Source: Myotis daubentonii
Taxonomy: Eukaryota; Chordata; Mammalia; Chiroptera; Vespertilionidae
DNA length: 64,000 bases
Direction of reading: 5' to 3'
Assembly (NCBI RefSeq): GCF_963259705.1
Contig: NC_081840.1
Coordinates: forward strand, 3,151,562 to 3,215,561
Part shown: one piece after another, positions 1-10,863 of the stretch
Numbering within the stretch: position 1 is the stretch's first letter
Layout: each line of letters begins with the position of its first letter
Notes under the pieces: generated by a model
Told to the model about the DNA's origin: nothing
Seen by the model: the letters and a program-made list of their open reading frames with translations, nothing else
Database searches by the model: none
Program-made: the position numbers and the translations under genes

Positions 1-536
1 TCAAGGTTGTCCCGGAACTGAACGTGTCGGCCTGCGTGCTGCTGCTGCCCCACGAGGCCTGGCACTTGGCGAGGATGGTGGAGCTGAACGTGGTGGGCTT
101 CCTCCTGCCGCTGGCCGCCATCGTCTTCTTCAACTACCACATCCTGGCCTCCCTGCGCGGGCGGGCGGCGGTCATGGCCGGGGGCGCGCGCTGCGGGGGC
201 CCCGGGGAGGGCAAGCCCACGGCGCTGATCCTCACGCTGGTGGCCGCCTTCCTGGTCTGCTGGGCCCCCTACCACTCCTTCGCCTTCCTGGAGTTTCTGG
301 TCCAGGTGCGGGCCATCCGCGGCTGCTTCTGGGAGAACGTCACTGACCTGGGCCTGCAGTGGGCCAACTTCTTCGCGTTCATCAACAGCTGCCTGAACCC
401 GGTCATCTACGTCTTTGTGGGGCAGCTTTTCAGGACCAAGGTGTGGGAGCTCTATAAGAAGTGCACCCCGGGGAGTCTGACGGCCATGTCCTCGTCCCAG
501 AGGAAAGAAATCCTCCAGCTCTTCTGGCGGAATTAA
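1..536 (+). CDS. BDKRB1: Bradykinin B1 receptor, C-terminal half (partial at left edge)
   Basis: This is the last 177 codons of a class A (rhodopsin-like) GPCR; codons are in frame from base 3 and the stop is at 534-536. In the fragment, residues 7-9 (NVS) are a possible glycosylation site in extracellular loop 2, and C11 is the likely loop-2 disulfide cysteine. TM5 runs about 22-45, and a short basic/Gly-rich intracellular loop 3 about 52-71. TM6 holds CWAPYH (86-91), and NVT (112-114) lies in extracellular loop 3. TM7 ends in NSCLNPVIY, the family NPxxY motif (132-136). The tail [13 protein letters not shown] and terminal QLFWRN match what I know of mammalian BDKRB1. In the family it binds des-Arg kinins at the plasma membrane, signals through Gq/Gi and is induced in inflammation. 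The start and TM1-4 lie outside the window. The minus-strand neighbour ATG2B supports the assignment by synteny. Confidence 0.95.
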   Translation, partial: KVVPELNVSACVLLLPHEAWHLARMVELNVVGFLLPLAAIVFFNYHILASLRGRAAVMAGGARCGGPGEGKPTALILTLVAAFLVCWAPYHSFAFLEFLVQVRAIRGCFWENVTDLGLQWANFFAFINSCLNPVIYVFVGQLFRTKVWELYKKCTPGSLTAMSSSQRKEILQLFWRN

Positions 537-1010
537 GGCGGCCGGGAGCGGAGAGGCGTGGCTGCAGACGCGACGGACACGAGAGCCGCTGTTGCCCTAG
601 GCTGACGGTGGCCCCACGTAACCAGGGCTGCAGCCCCTGGGCCCTGTGAATGCTTTTATGGTAACAGGGACTTTGCAGATGCAACTCAACGAAGGGTCTT
701 GAGATGGGGCGATGGCCCTGGATTATGGGGGTGGCCCGAGGTAACCACGAAGGTCCTTTGAAAGGGAAGCGGAAGAGTCACAGAAGGCAATGTCACAACA
801 GAAGCCAGAGGTTGGGGCAACACATGGAAGGGGCCGCAAGCCAAGGGCTGACGGCGCCCTCTAGAGGCAGGAGCAGGCAAGGGAACGGATTCTCCCTGGA
901 GCCTGGGAAGGACGCAGCTCTGCAGACCTCCCTTCCATGGCCCCGTGCGACTGATGTTGGATGTCTGGCCTCCAGACACATGACATAATAAATGTGTGTT
1001 GTTTTAAGTC
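537..1010 (+). other. BDKRB1: BDKRB1 3' UTR (inferred extent)
   Basis: This is the sequence after the receptor stop codon. The first good polyadenylation hexamer, AATAAA, is at 987-992 and is followed by the GT-rich stretch TGTGTGTTGTTTTAAG, a plausible cleavage context. The end is inferred, because nothing in the DNA proves where the transcript stops. Most of this UTR overlaps an old LTR. Confidence 0.55.
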
Positions 1011-1062
1011 GAGAAGTCTGTGATCATTTGTTCCAGCAGCAACAGGAAATGAACACAAGTTT
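640..1062 (+). mobile_element. MLT1-like solo LTR (ERVL-MaLR)
   Basis: The recognisable order is GGGACTTTGCAGATG, CTTGAGATGGGG, CCTGGATTATG, a CCTCTAGAGGCAGG-type block, AATAAATGTGTGTTGTTTTAAG, and an end close to the usual AGCAGCAACAGGAAA. It is a diverged solo LTR of a mammalian MaLR element lying in the 3' flank of BDKRB1. The family is named from memory of the consensus, and the subfamily is not resolved. Confidence 0.65.
987..992 (+). terminator. Candidate BDKRB1 polyadenylation signal AATAAA
   Basis: A canonical hexamer about 450 bp after the BDKRB1 stop, with a GT-rich downstream element right after it. It lies inside the MLT1-like LTR, so the receptor may use a transposon-derived signal. 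Confidence 0.55.
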
Positions 1063-4000
1063 CCAATAAGGATCTCTTACTGCATTCCCACCGTTTTCTA
1101 GGGAGACCACTAGGAGTGCAGAGATGCTATAGCTGGACAGCTGTTCTCAGGCGCTCCCACCGATGCACATAGTTACGGTGTGATAAAGAGAAGGAGAGTG
1201 CACGGGCGCACACGCAGACCCGCACCCCGAGTCCCCAGAGGGGCAGGGGAGGGTTTCTCCTGAGGGTTGTCAGAAGGATGTTGTGATGAGAGAACTGTGA
1301 GCCGAGATGCACAAAGGGCAGGCCTGGGTACGTGGAGAGGGGAGAAGGGCCGGTGGAGGCCTAGCCGAGACACCCGGTAGAACAGCGTGGGCTACGCCTG
1401 AAAGAGTGTTTATTGAGCTCCATGCATCGGCGTTCTTCTTGCTACGAGACCCAGTGGTGAACCTGAAAGTCTGCCTTCAAGAGGCTCGTGGAGAGTGTCA
1501 TTGGGGCAAGAGAAGGTCCGCTGAGAACACAGAGAAGGTGTCCAGCCGGGTGCCTGCGAGGGGCGTTGGAGAGGTTTCCCAGAGGAAGGGACATACACGC
1601 CGAGAGGAGTGGTCCAGGTAGAAGAAACAAGCCAGACCCAGAGGCAGGCAAGTTCATAGTCAGGAGGGAGAAGGATGACAGGAGGTGTAGTATGAGGCAG
1701 TGGTAGAGGGATTGCAGGTTGGAGGAGAGTGGAGATGTTGGGGGGCCCTACAATGGCCAAGGGCAGAGAGGGAAGCAGGGTGTCCCAGGGGCTTTGAGGG
1801 CCCAGCTGAAGCTAGAAGCCATGAATTTAGTTTGCACGGATGGCTCTTGGGTTATATCAATAGGAGTAGAGCATCTAAAATGAGTGAGGTGATACCCATG
1901 TAGCTTAGTGTTGTGCAGGGTACATGAGGAGTATTGTGTCGTCCCTTGGCTGACTCAGAAGAGGTTTTTCCAGGGGGAAGGCTGTAGCTCAAGGCTGCTG
2001 GGGTGAGCCTATGCAGAACAGCTGGATGAGGGAAGGAAATGGACCTTAGGAGGTGAGGGAAGCAGAGCGAAGCTAACATGGTTGAAAAGCAGGGGTAGTG
2101 GGAGCACCTAGGACCTAGGTGATGGAGCGAGAAAAATAGGAGGCTGTGGCCACAGAGGAAGAATGTCTGCACGGAACCCTCCAAGGTGGAGCCATCCCAG
2201 CAGGCGACAGGGACCAAGTGTGGCCATGGCGTTGGGTGGGTGGGGTGGGGGGAAGGAGAACGTCATTGGAGACATGGCAGGTAAGGAAGGGAAAGGTGGG
2301 GGATGGGTGTCCACTGGCGCCCTGCAGGCAGGTAGGAGGCTGGAAAGACCTGGTGAGGAGAGAGCCACAGGCCAGGGGCCAAGGTCAGTCTCCAGGGAGG
2401 CGGGGTGACTGGGAAGGGCCAGTCCTCACGGGAGAGCCGCAAAGACCCAGATTCATGCGAGACATGGAAAGGAGGCAGTGTTCCTGGGGCCCGTTCATGG
2501 GGTCTGTGAGGTGGCAGGGGCGGGGCCACCAGGTGACAATCTCTGGGTCAGCGCTCCAGCCCCACGGGCTCCCTGGAGAGCACAGCTGGTCCAGACGGCC
2601 CGGGGTAGGCCCACAGGCAGGGTCCAGCCTGCGCACACGTTCAATTTGGACCTCACGGCGTTGGAAAGAAATGTTTCTGAGTTGGTCAGCGATATTAAAA
2701 TTTCCCGGCAGAATCCAGATTTCAGACCTCCCTTGAACATTTGGAAGATCTAGTAACAGAGTCTGCTGCGCCCTCCCGCTCGACCCCTAGAAGCAGACCC
2801 ACCAGCTGATGGCCGTGGACCACAGGCGCCTGAGTCAACCCAGCCAGCCCCGCGGAAGAGCCGCCCAGCTGAACCCAGCCCCAGGGGCCATTACAGAGCT
2901 GGGAGCTGAGGTGGTTTTACATCATCCATCCGCTTAGCTGATATTTGCTGAGCATCTACTTTGTGCTGAGCGCTTGGTCGGGGCTGGGCACACAGCGCCT
3001 GGTCCTCTTGCAGGTGGCCTCCAGGGCACCAGCAGTGGGCACTGAGTAGCTGTGCCCCTGCCAACAGGACAGGCACCCTTTCACTGGCCACAGCCCCCTC
3101 CCCAGGGGCGGTAGCTGCCGTCACCTGGCTTGCTTGCCCCCAATGCCCGGGATGAAATCCAGTGACAGTGACCCTGCCGCAAAGTGGCCAGAACAGGCAG
3201 GAAGAGGAGGCAGAAGAGAGGGCTGGGAAGGGACAGTCACGCCCAGTCTCTCCCCTGCCCTGCGTGAGCTGACCCTGACGTGACCTCTTTCCTCCTTCCT
3301 CGCCGCCGCATTGCTCTTGTGGTTTACAAAAACCCCTTCTGGGGTTGCCAAGAGCACCCCCCCATGCCGGCCGCGCGCGCTGGCTGGGGAGCCAGAGCAT
3401 TGCTCAGAGCTGTGGTTCGGCAGCAGCCTGCCACCTGGTCTCCGAGGAGCCAGGCAGCTGATTTATGGGACGCAGTGACATCACCAAAGCCCAGCAGCGG
3501 CCCCGCACCCCACCCCACCTCGCAGCAGCAAGGATTCTGACCCCATTCTCTGGGGAAGGCAGTCATTCATGTGCAGAGGGGGAGTTCTTGCTTTGGTTAA
3601 AAGGATCGGTGCCGTGGGAGAGATTAATATTTGAGTCCCCCTGGGCCTGGTGGATGTGCCCCCTGGGAGCTGGCACCTGGCGGAGGGAGCAGTGAGCAGC
3701 GTCTCCCCGCAGCCCGGCTCCAGCACCCACGTGGGCTCCCATTTCCTCTCAGCCCGTCATGTGAGCCCACAGCTGCCCGCCGCTCCCCACATCCACCCCC
3801 CATCGGTCACGGGCGTGAGCAGCACCAAGCCCCCCCTCCGCCCCCCGTCCCAGTGGGGAGACTCCCGGGTGTTGCAATGGACAGTCTCGTGTTCACCGGA
3901 GATGAGTCACGGGCTTGATGCGGAGCAGGTGGTCTCCTCTGAGCTGGAAGAGGCTCGGAATGCCATCCAAGGGGGAAAATCCAGAGAAACGCACCCGGCT

Positions 4001-4454
4001 TAGTGTGAGGGAGAGCTTTCTGACACGCGGAGATGCCCCCAGAGAACCCCGGAGTGCCGTCCCGGGAGGGAGCTGGGGGACGGTGGGCTCCCGGTCCCTG
4101 GAGGTGTCCCAGCAAACTGCGGGGCTGCACCCAGGGTCCCAGGCGCCTCTTCGGCACCCGCGCCATGAACTCACCGCTAGCAGCGGGGCGATAAGAAGAG
4201 ATGACTTCTCAGTAAGGCTGTGCTGTGTAATCGTGGGTGACAGAGTCCGCCAGGGAGGGGTTCGAGAAGGCCGGGGGAGCAGAGGAGGTGGCGCGCGGGC
4301 CTGGGCCGGACCCAAGTTCTCAGCCGGTGAAATCAAAGGCTGGAAGGATACGGCCAAGGCACAGAGGTGAACGGTCCCTACGGGCCGCGGGGGTCAGGCG
4401 GACTCCTGTTGGCCTCAGGTCAGAACTCAGGTGGGAAACAGTGTCCGCAGAGCC
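1063..4454. other. Intergenic GC-rich DNA between BDKRB1 and ATG2B
   Basis: No gene is supported here. The open frames are short, overlap in all six frames and show no domain. The only repeat I recognise is a degraded MIR-like stretch around 2905-3010 (TGAGCATCTACTTTGTGC). The rest is unassigned, GC-rich intergenic sequence. Confidence 0.6.
2905..3010 (+). repeat. MIR-like SINE fragment
   Basis: The segment around TGCTGAGCATCTACTTTGTGC resembles the MIR core region. It is short and diverged. Confidence 0.4.
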
Positions 4455-4455
4455 C

Positions 4456-4984
4456 TGGTCCTCATCCCTCACTCCGGGGTCCTCATCCCTCACTCCAGGG
4501 TCTCCATCCCTCACTCCAGGGTCTCCATCCCTCACTCCAGAGTCCTCATCCCTCACTCCGGGGTCCTCATCCCTCACTCCAGGGTCCTCATCCCTCACTC
4601 CAGAGTCCTCATCCCTCACTCCGGGGTCCTCATCCCTCACTCCAGGGTCCTCATCCTTCACTCCAGAGTCCTCATCCCTCACTCCAGGGTCTCCATCCCT
4701 CACTCCAGGGTCATCATCCCTCACTCCAGGGTCTCCATCCCTCACTCCAGGGTCCTCATCCCTCACTCTGGGGTCCTCATCCCTCACTCCGGGGTCCTCA
4801 TCCCTCACTCCAGGGTCCTCATCCCTCACTCCAGAGTCCTCATCCCTCACTCCAGGGTCCTCATCCCTCACTCCGGGGTCCTCATCCCTCACTCCAGGGT
4901 CCTCATCCCTCACTCCAGAGTCCTCATCCCTCACTCCAGGGTCCTCATCCCTCACTCCAGGGTCCTCATCCCTCACTCCAAGGC
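4456..4984 (+). repeat. Minisatellite, 21-bp unit, about 25 copies
   Basis: Tandem copies of TCCTCATCCCTCACTCCAGGG with variants at the last bases (AGGG, AGAG, GGGG) and TCTCCATCC forms. The unit is a multiple of three, so every frame stays open through the array. This creates long artificial ORFs (SSLTPG-type and HPSLQGP-type repeats) with no sign of being genes. It looks like a typical VNTR. Confidence 0.97.
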
Positions 4985-5786
4985 ACTCGAATTGCAAACA
5001 GCAAACGCAAAAGCCTGATGGTGAAATGCCAACCCGACTCCTGGGAGAGTTTTCACAAAAACCTTAGTCATGTCTTAACGAGCTGGGAATGGCGGTTTCT
5101 TGGTGCCGTGGACTCGGGGCCAGGCAGTTCTTTGCTGGGGTTGGTCCTGGGCATTGCAGGACGTTCAGTGGCCCGGGTCTCCACCACTGGACGCCAGGAG
5201 CAGCCGCTCTCCTCCAGGGATAGCGACCAAAATGCCCCGACGTTACCAAATGTCCCTGGGAGCAAGGTCGGCCCAACCCCAGCCGAGGACACACTGTGGC
5301 TGGTACGGCCTCCAGGAGGGCTGGTGGCCTGGGGGACTCCTCGGAGACGGTGGAAGGGTTGAACTTAAAGGTTCGGGGAAGCCCCGGGGCTGGGGAGCAG
5401 GCGCTGAAGGAGGCGGGGAGGCAGGACTCTGGCGATGGCCGCGGGAGGACGGCACAAACCGCAGCTGGAATGATTGATCGGCCAAACAGAAAGCCACTCG
5501 CGCCGCCGCTGAGCCCGCAGGCGCTGTGTGCTGACATCATGACAGCACTCTCTCCCCCGAGTCTGGATGGGGACATCCGTTTGAGCAACTGGCCACTGTT
5601 GACTTTGGCGCCGTTCCCTGGTGTGTAACAGTGATACCTCCAGTCAACGCCTGTGGCTTCTCCCATGGTCATCCCCCTTCCTCCTCCTGTAGCCAACCGT
5701 GCGATGGGGTGTGTGTGGGGGGGGGGGGTGAGGCGGGGGGAATAAGGTGGGTAAAGAGTGAGGAAAGGAAGAATGAGATGCACACA
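4985..5786. other. Intergenic, no supported gene
   Basis: Unique-looking GC-rich DNA with a short G-run near 5720-5730. No coding or RNA signal was found. Confidence 0.5.
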
Positions 5787-5955
5787 TCATGAACAAATAA
5801 TAAAAGTGTAGTATGCAAATTGTCTCCTCAACCAGGAGTTGTCCAGTCCGGCCAGGGGGCGGGGCCAGCCAGGGGAAGAGAGGGAGTACCCAGCCAGCAG
5901 CCCACAGCCGCTAGGGACCCTACCAGTGCACGAAATTCATGCACTGAGCCTCTAG
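5787..5955 (+). mobile_element. Short HeliBat-type Helitron (internally deleted)
   Basis: It starts with TC, has the subterminal block ATAATAAAAG...TATGCAAATTG, and ends with the hairpin GTGCACGAAATTCATGCAC, then GAGCCTCTAG. It is flanked by A on the left and T on the right, as Helitrons insert. About 170 bp; no coding capacity. Confidence 0.85.
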
Positions 5956-6073
5956 TGAACAAACAACATTGTAAGTAAAAAAAGAAGCAACAGGACCAGA
6001 CCAGGAGGGCGGCAACTGAGATGAGCGAGGCACTACAGGGTGAATCCCATCTTTATTTAAAATATTGATATTT

Positions 6074-6296
6074 GCCTGGCTGGTGTGGCTCAGTGGTTGA
6101 GCGTCGACCTATGAACCAGGTCGTCAATGGTTCGATTCCCGGTCGGGACACATTCACATGCACATGCCCAGGTTGCAGGCCCGATCCCCAGTGTGAGGTG
6201 TGCAGGAGGCAGCCAATCCATGATTCTCTCTCATCATTGATGTTTCTCTCTCTCCCTCTCCCTTCCTCTCTGAAATCAATAAAGATGTATTTTAAA
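6074..6296 (+). mobile_element. VES SINE (diverged head)
   Basis: A tRNA-derived head (GGTGTGGCTCAGTGGTTGAG...GGTTCGATTCCCGGTC), the CTCTCTCATCATTGATGTTTCTCTC body and an AATAAAGATGTATTTTAAA tail. The only SINE of this family found outside the ATG2B gene. Confidence 0.9.
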
Positions 6297-8040
6297 TGTT
6301 GATGTTTTGTTCAGCTTGGGTGTTTTTACATCAACTTTACTTTTTTAAAAAACATTGCACTGTTATTGTTTCTCTTGTTGACTGATGCACCCATGTCCAC
6401 CCTCCTTCGATGGGGCCCAGGCCAGGGCCTCACTCGCCTCACCCTGGCCCAGCCCTGGGTGGCAGAGTTAGGGCTGGGGCCGCCTGCCTGCCAGCAGAGA
6501 GCTGCGCCAGGCAGAGCAGCCTCAAGGGGTTCTGTGTCAGACTCACTGTTAATTGCCCCCACGGGGAAAACACAACAAAAGGTCTTTATCTGGATATAAA
6601 GCACGTTTCCACCATCTCATGTCCCAGCTATTCCCTTATCAGCCTGCTGTGAGAACCCCACCAGGGCAACTTTCACTGGTGTGTTACCACCCGGACCAGT
6701 AATTACAGGAAGACATTAATCGTGAAATAAAACGGCCTTTTTATTTTGAATTGAAGCAGTGTCCTTGGCTAAGAGGGAGCTGCCACAGACCAGTCTTGTG
6801 AAAAGGCTGGGACAGTTAGGATTTCTCCAAAGGCTTCCCACGGTACTTTGCGCAGGCTCTGTCGCAGGGGTGGGGGGTGGGGTGGGGGGTGGGATGGGGG
6901 GGCAGATGTTAAACCAAAGTTCTGCTCGGGAAGAGAGCGGCACCCCCTGCTGGCACTGAAGAGGAATTGCTCGTCCCCAGAAACGCTTCTGCACCAGTTT
7001 CCAAACAAGCCTTGAAATGGGTTACAACAGATCTGTCCGAAGGGGAAGGGAGCGTGTGACAAGGCAACGACCCCTTGTCGGTGGGTACGTCGGTACGACT
7101 TCTACGAGAACAGAAATGGCAAGCGCCACCCACATTTTAAATGGGTGTCACATACCATTTGTCTGGTGCCTCCCCTGGTAGCAGCCTATCCAACAAGCAA
7201 GTCACTGAAAAACAGAGGTGCAGCCAAGGTCGGCAGCTGCTCAAGGTCAGGTGTGCCAAGCAGTTAGCTGGGTCCCTATGATCACACGCACAAGACGTGT
7301 TTGCCACAAGGCTACATTGTAGGGATACGGTCACTAACGCGGCAATTCATATCCAAAAGGGGGTCAGAGTGGCACGTTAACATCACTCGCCGACACATCT
7401 CGGCAGCTGGTAGCAGGTGGATGGATACACCTGCCATCAGCAGGCCCGGGGCTGTAGGAACACCATGTCCCAATAGCAGGATCTGACACAGGCCGACCTC
7501 TCGCCCCCCGAAAGCACTGTGGACTTGGGGACCGTTCTTGGCGGAGGACAGTGGTGTTTAAAGCAAACTCCAAAGAGTAAATATTTTAAGTTTCTTCCAA
7601 GAGTATTCTTCATTTCATACTATTTTACACAGTCACACCAACAAGTTACAGGCCACAGAAACACCTGCACAGCGTCAGTATTCACTTCCATAACGGCCTT
7701 GATTCGGAAGATCCGGAAACAGAGCAACGCCGGGCTTTGCTGTAAGAAACCCCTTCGTTCACAGAGGGACACGGAGGTTGAGATGTCCTGGCCGAGGTCC
7801 CCGCTGGGTAAGTCACAGACCTGGCAACCCCAGGGTCCTGCCCAACTCCCTTTCTACTGTGTCCCTGCAACGTAAAAGTCTGACAGGACACTTTTAGGAA
7901 AGAAAAACATTAAGGGTACTAATAACATGGAAGTGCTCAAAACAGCCTCCTAGCAGCTCCAGTGCAGAGCATCTTGTGAAACGGGCCCGAGACACAGGCT
8001 CTTCCTGCAACAGGAGGCTTCTGTGCCCAGATTCCGCCAC
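6297..8040. other. Intergenic region, no supported gene
   Basis: No gene or intact RNA was found. A GT/G-rich stretch lies at 6870-6905 and a MIR-like piece near 7735-7865. A minus-strand AATAAA at 6740-6745 could be a distal ATG2B polyadenylation site if that 3' UTR is very long, but nothing else supports it. Confidence 0.5.
7735..7865 (+). repeat. MIR-like SINE fragment
   Basis: The pattern CACAGAGGGACACGGAGG...AAGTCACAGACCTGGCA follows the MIR 3' half. Diverged. Confidence 0.4.
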
Positions 8041-8160
8041 CAGCGGCGCAGGGGCAGGACGGGGTGAGCTTCCACCACCACCACCACCAGCGGCGCAGGG
8101 GCAGGACGAGGTGAGCTTCCACCACCACCACCACCACCAGCGGCACAGGGGCAGGACGGG
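8041..8160 (+). repeat. 47-50 bp tandem duplication with (CCA)n core
   Basis: CAGCGGCGCAGGGGCAGGAC occurs at 8041 and 8088 and in altered form at 8138, each followed by GAGCTTCCACC and a run of CCA triplets. The array is about two and a half copies. Confidence 0.9.
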
Positions 8161-8518
8161 AAAAGGCGAGGTCACACCGTGGAGGGGGCCCAATGGGCTT
8201 ATAAACCTGGCCTGTCAGACGGGCACCTGCAGCTCATGGTGCGGAGATTATTCCTCCCTGAACATCCCATTGCACTTAGAGAATCAGTGTTGCTACGGGA
8301 GATACATTTAAAAGTGAAAGATTTTATACTTTCCGGTTTGAGCAAGCATTTTTGTTTGATTAACTGCCGTGGATAACATACGTAGTGTGATCGGCGGTGA
8401 GGGGAAACAGAGCACAGTGGGGTGATGAGCAGGGCGGTTGCCATGTGCCCCAGGAGCAGGCGGCCCTCACACTGAAGGCAGCCCCAGCTGGGCTGTGCTT
8501 GCTCAGGACCCAGGGGCA

Positions 8519-9088
8519 TAGACTGCACGGAGTGGGGGCACGGACTGCACCGAGTGGGGGCATGGACTGCACGGAGTGGGGGCACGGACTGCACCGAGTG
8601 GGGGCACAGACTGCACGGGGTGGGGGCACGGACTGCACGGGGTGGGGGCACGGACTGCACGGGGTGGGGGCACGGACTGCACGGAGTGGGGCACGGACTG
8701 CACGGAGTGGGGCACGGACTGCACGGGGTGGGGGCACGGACTGCACGGGGTGGGGGCACGGACTGCACCGAGTGGGGGCACAGACTGCACCGAGTGGGGG
8801 CACGGACTGCACCGAGTGGGGGCACGGACTGCACGGAGTGGGGGCACGGACTGCACGGGGTGGGGGCACGGACTGCATGGGGTGGGGGCACGGACTGCAC
8901 GGGGTGGGGGCACGGACTGCACCGAGTGGGGGCATGGACTGAACGGAGTGGGGGCACAGAGTGCACGGAGTGGGGGCACGGACTGCACAGAGTGGGGGCA
9001 CAGATTGCACAGAGTGGGGGCACAGACTGCACAGAGTGGGGGCACAGAGTGCACGGAGTGGGGGCACAGAGTGCACGGAGTGGGGACA
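8519..9088 (+). repeat. Minisatellite, 22-bp unit, about 26 copies
   Basis: Tandem copies of GGGGCACGGACTGCACGGAG plus TG, with GAGTG/GGGTG and CACGG/CACCG variants and a few units one base shorter (near 8690-8712). Neither strand of the unit contains a stop in any frame, which explains the long Cys/Pro/His-rich and Gly/Thr-rich open frames. They are not genes. Confidence 0.97.
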
Positions 9089-9595
9089 GAGCAGCAGGCG
9101 GCTCCGTGAGGTCCAAGTAGGTGGGTCCTGAGCATGCCCTTGACGTTTCCCCAGCAGTGACAAGGAAACAAAATCAGAATCAATGCTGTTTAGACCATTT
9201 CTATACATTTTAAATGTTCCAATTTGGCGTTTATATTGCTTCCTTGTTTATAAAATGTAGAGAATAAAACTGATTTGATGTCATTTTCCAAACCCCAACT
9301 GAAATGTGGTTCTGAAACCTAAATTTCCCTGGAGGACAGGGCCCCCTCAGGAAGGGAGCTCTCCTCAAGTCTGCACGGAGGAGGGGACGCCGCCGCTCTT
9401 CCTGTGGTTAATCGAGGAGACGGTGCTCAACAGGTCCTCCACTCCCGGCCATGACTGACTCCATAGCAACCAAAAGTGATGCCGAGAAAGGCTGCCAGTG
9501 TCCTGGGATAAATCACAGGACTGCATCTGTGAATGTGCCCGAAGAAAACCAAAACATTCATGGAAGGAGACCATTTCACCTTTAAATAAAAATAC

Positions 9596-9601
9596 TTTAT
9601 T
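9596..9601 (-). terminator. ATG2B: Candidate ATG2B polyadenylation signal
   Basis: TTTATT on the plus strand reads AATAAA on the minus strand, about 1.03 kb after the stop codon, in AT-rich sequence. Confidence 0.45.
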
Positions 9602-10176
9602 CATTCCTGACAGGTTATCAAAATGTACACTGTTCACCAAGTAAAAACGGTACTTCCAAATCACTGAGCAGGGCATACTTAGAGGACGTTTGGTTAATAT
9701 GAAAAGCATAAAAGCCACTTCCAACCTCCCTCTCCATACATTCCCAACAAGCTTGCACTATACCTGCTAAAACTGAACGTATGGACACTTACGTGGGCCC
9801 CAGCTCATCACAGAATGCACATTTTCATTTACACTTCCAATAAATGATTATTATACTAGAATTACCTTCTTTTGCCAAAAACTTTCAGGCTGACTTTTTG
9901 TATTTTGTATGACTTTGTAAATTACATAAAGAAGACAGCACATGACTCGTATTCACCTACACACACACATACACACATGGGATAAAGTGCAACACAACAG
10001 GACACGTCTGGACATCCCGTGCTCGGCTCCCACGGGGGACTTTCTGAGTACTTGGGAACAATGGTTCTCAGGGCGTGAACACAAAACCCACAGGCTGGGT
10101 GAGTTATGCCTCATAAGCATATGGACAACCCTGTTCGCTTGCTTTGCCTGGGGGGGGGGGGGGCGGGGCTGGCTCA

Positions 10177-10178
<2 letters not shown>

Positions 10179-10220
<42 letters not shown>
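10179..10220 (+). repeat. (CT)n microsatellite
   Basis: About 21 uninterrupted CT dinucleotides preceded by a short G-run. It lies within the presumed ATG2B 3' UTR (read as AG on the sense strand). Confidence 0.97.
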
Positions 10221-10224
<4 letters not shown>

Positions 10225-10632
10225 TTGGAAGCTGGGATTCTTTCTAAATCTCAGCGCGTCCTAAGCTGTGCTCTCGCGGTGCGCGGTACTCTGAGCTCTC
10301 CACTGCGAGAGCTTTCCCAGGACAGCGTGCCGGGAACCGGGAGAAGCAGAGTCGGGGTGACAAGAGCAAGCATTCCACTCACTTGGCAGCAATTGCTTTA
10401 GAGACCTTTGACCCCAGCCACCATACATGTCTACAGGCAAGTACCACACTAGACCTGAAATGACAGAAGTTTTGGTTGCATGTTTTTGTGATATTAAATT
10501 ATTTAACTAAGAAATGCTTTTGTTCCTGAGATGAGCACAATAAAATGAAATGAGTTCCCTCTCCAATGGCCCAGGGGACACTCTGCTCCTTAGTCCCGCC
10601 CTCATCATTGTGGAAAAAACATGTCTGTAGTG

Positions 10633-10863
10633 TCAGTCTTCCCCGTGGCGCCACTTCTGGGACTCGTCTTGCCGAACATCTGGTCTAATTTGGTTCCTCA
10701 TGCCTCCTAGCACGTTCGATGTTGCCTCTGTAGCCACAATCAGCGGCTTCACCACGGCTGGAGGGATCTGGCGCAGGACTTCGCCCACCGCCCCGGTGAC
10801 CCCCCGGCTCTCGTGCTCTCGAGCTGCGGTCTCATAAATGGTGTGAGCCGTGTCCGTGATGCC
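10633..10863 (-). CDS. ATG2B: ATG2B window exon 35 (last coding exon)
   Basis: 231 nt: 76 codons plus TGA at 10633-10635, acceptor ccctctcag. It begins [14 protein letters not shown] and ends QKWRHGED. It encodes the end of the ATG_C region, including [17 protein letters not shown], and is very highly conserved. Confidence 0.97.
   Translation of the reverse strand, partial: GITDTAHTIYETAAREHESRGVTGAVGEVLRQIPPAVVKPLIVATEATSNVLGGMRNQIRPDVRQDESQKWRHGED

Larger units (their letters stand above)
9560..10632 (-). other. ATG2B: Probable ATG2B 3' UTR
   Basis: Sequence following the ATG2B stop on the minus strand. It is AT-richer than the intergenic DNA beyond it and holds a (CT)n run at about 10179-10220 next to a G-run (10151-10162). 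The distal limit rests only on the AATAAA at 9596-9601. A longer UTR cannot be excluded. Confidence 0.45.

Noticed and set aside
4237..5362. Long overlapping ORFs on both strands (up to 331 codons) through the 21-bp array
   Set aside because: They exist only because the repeat unit is a multiple of three and lacks stops. There is no domain, and the flanks are not coding-like.
7894..8193. Val/Trp-rich minus-strand ORFs
   Set aside because: Produced by the (CCA)n tracts and their duplication.
8199..9208. Cys/Pro/His-rich minus-strand ORFs (up to 305 codons) and Gly-rich plus-strand ORFs
   Set aside because: Translation of the 22-bp minisatellite in every frame. No gene structure.
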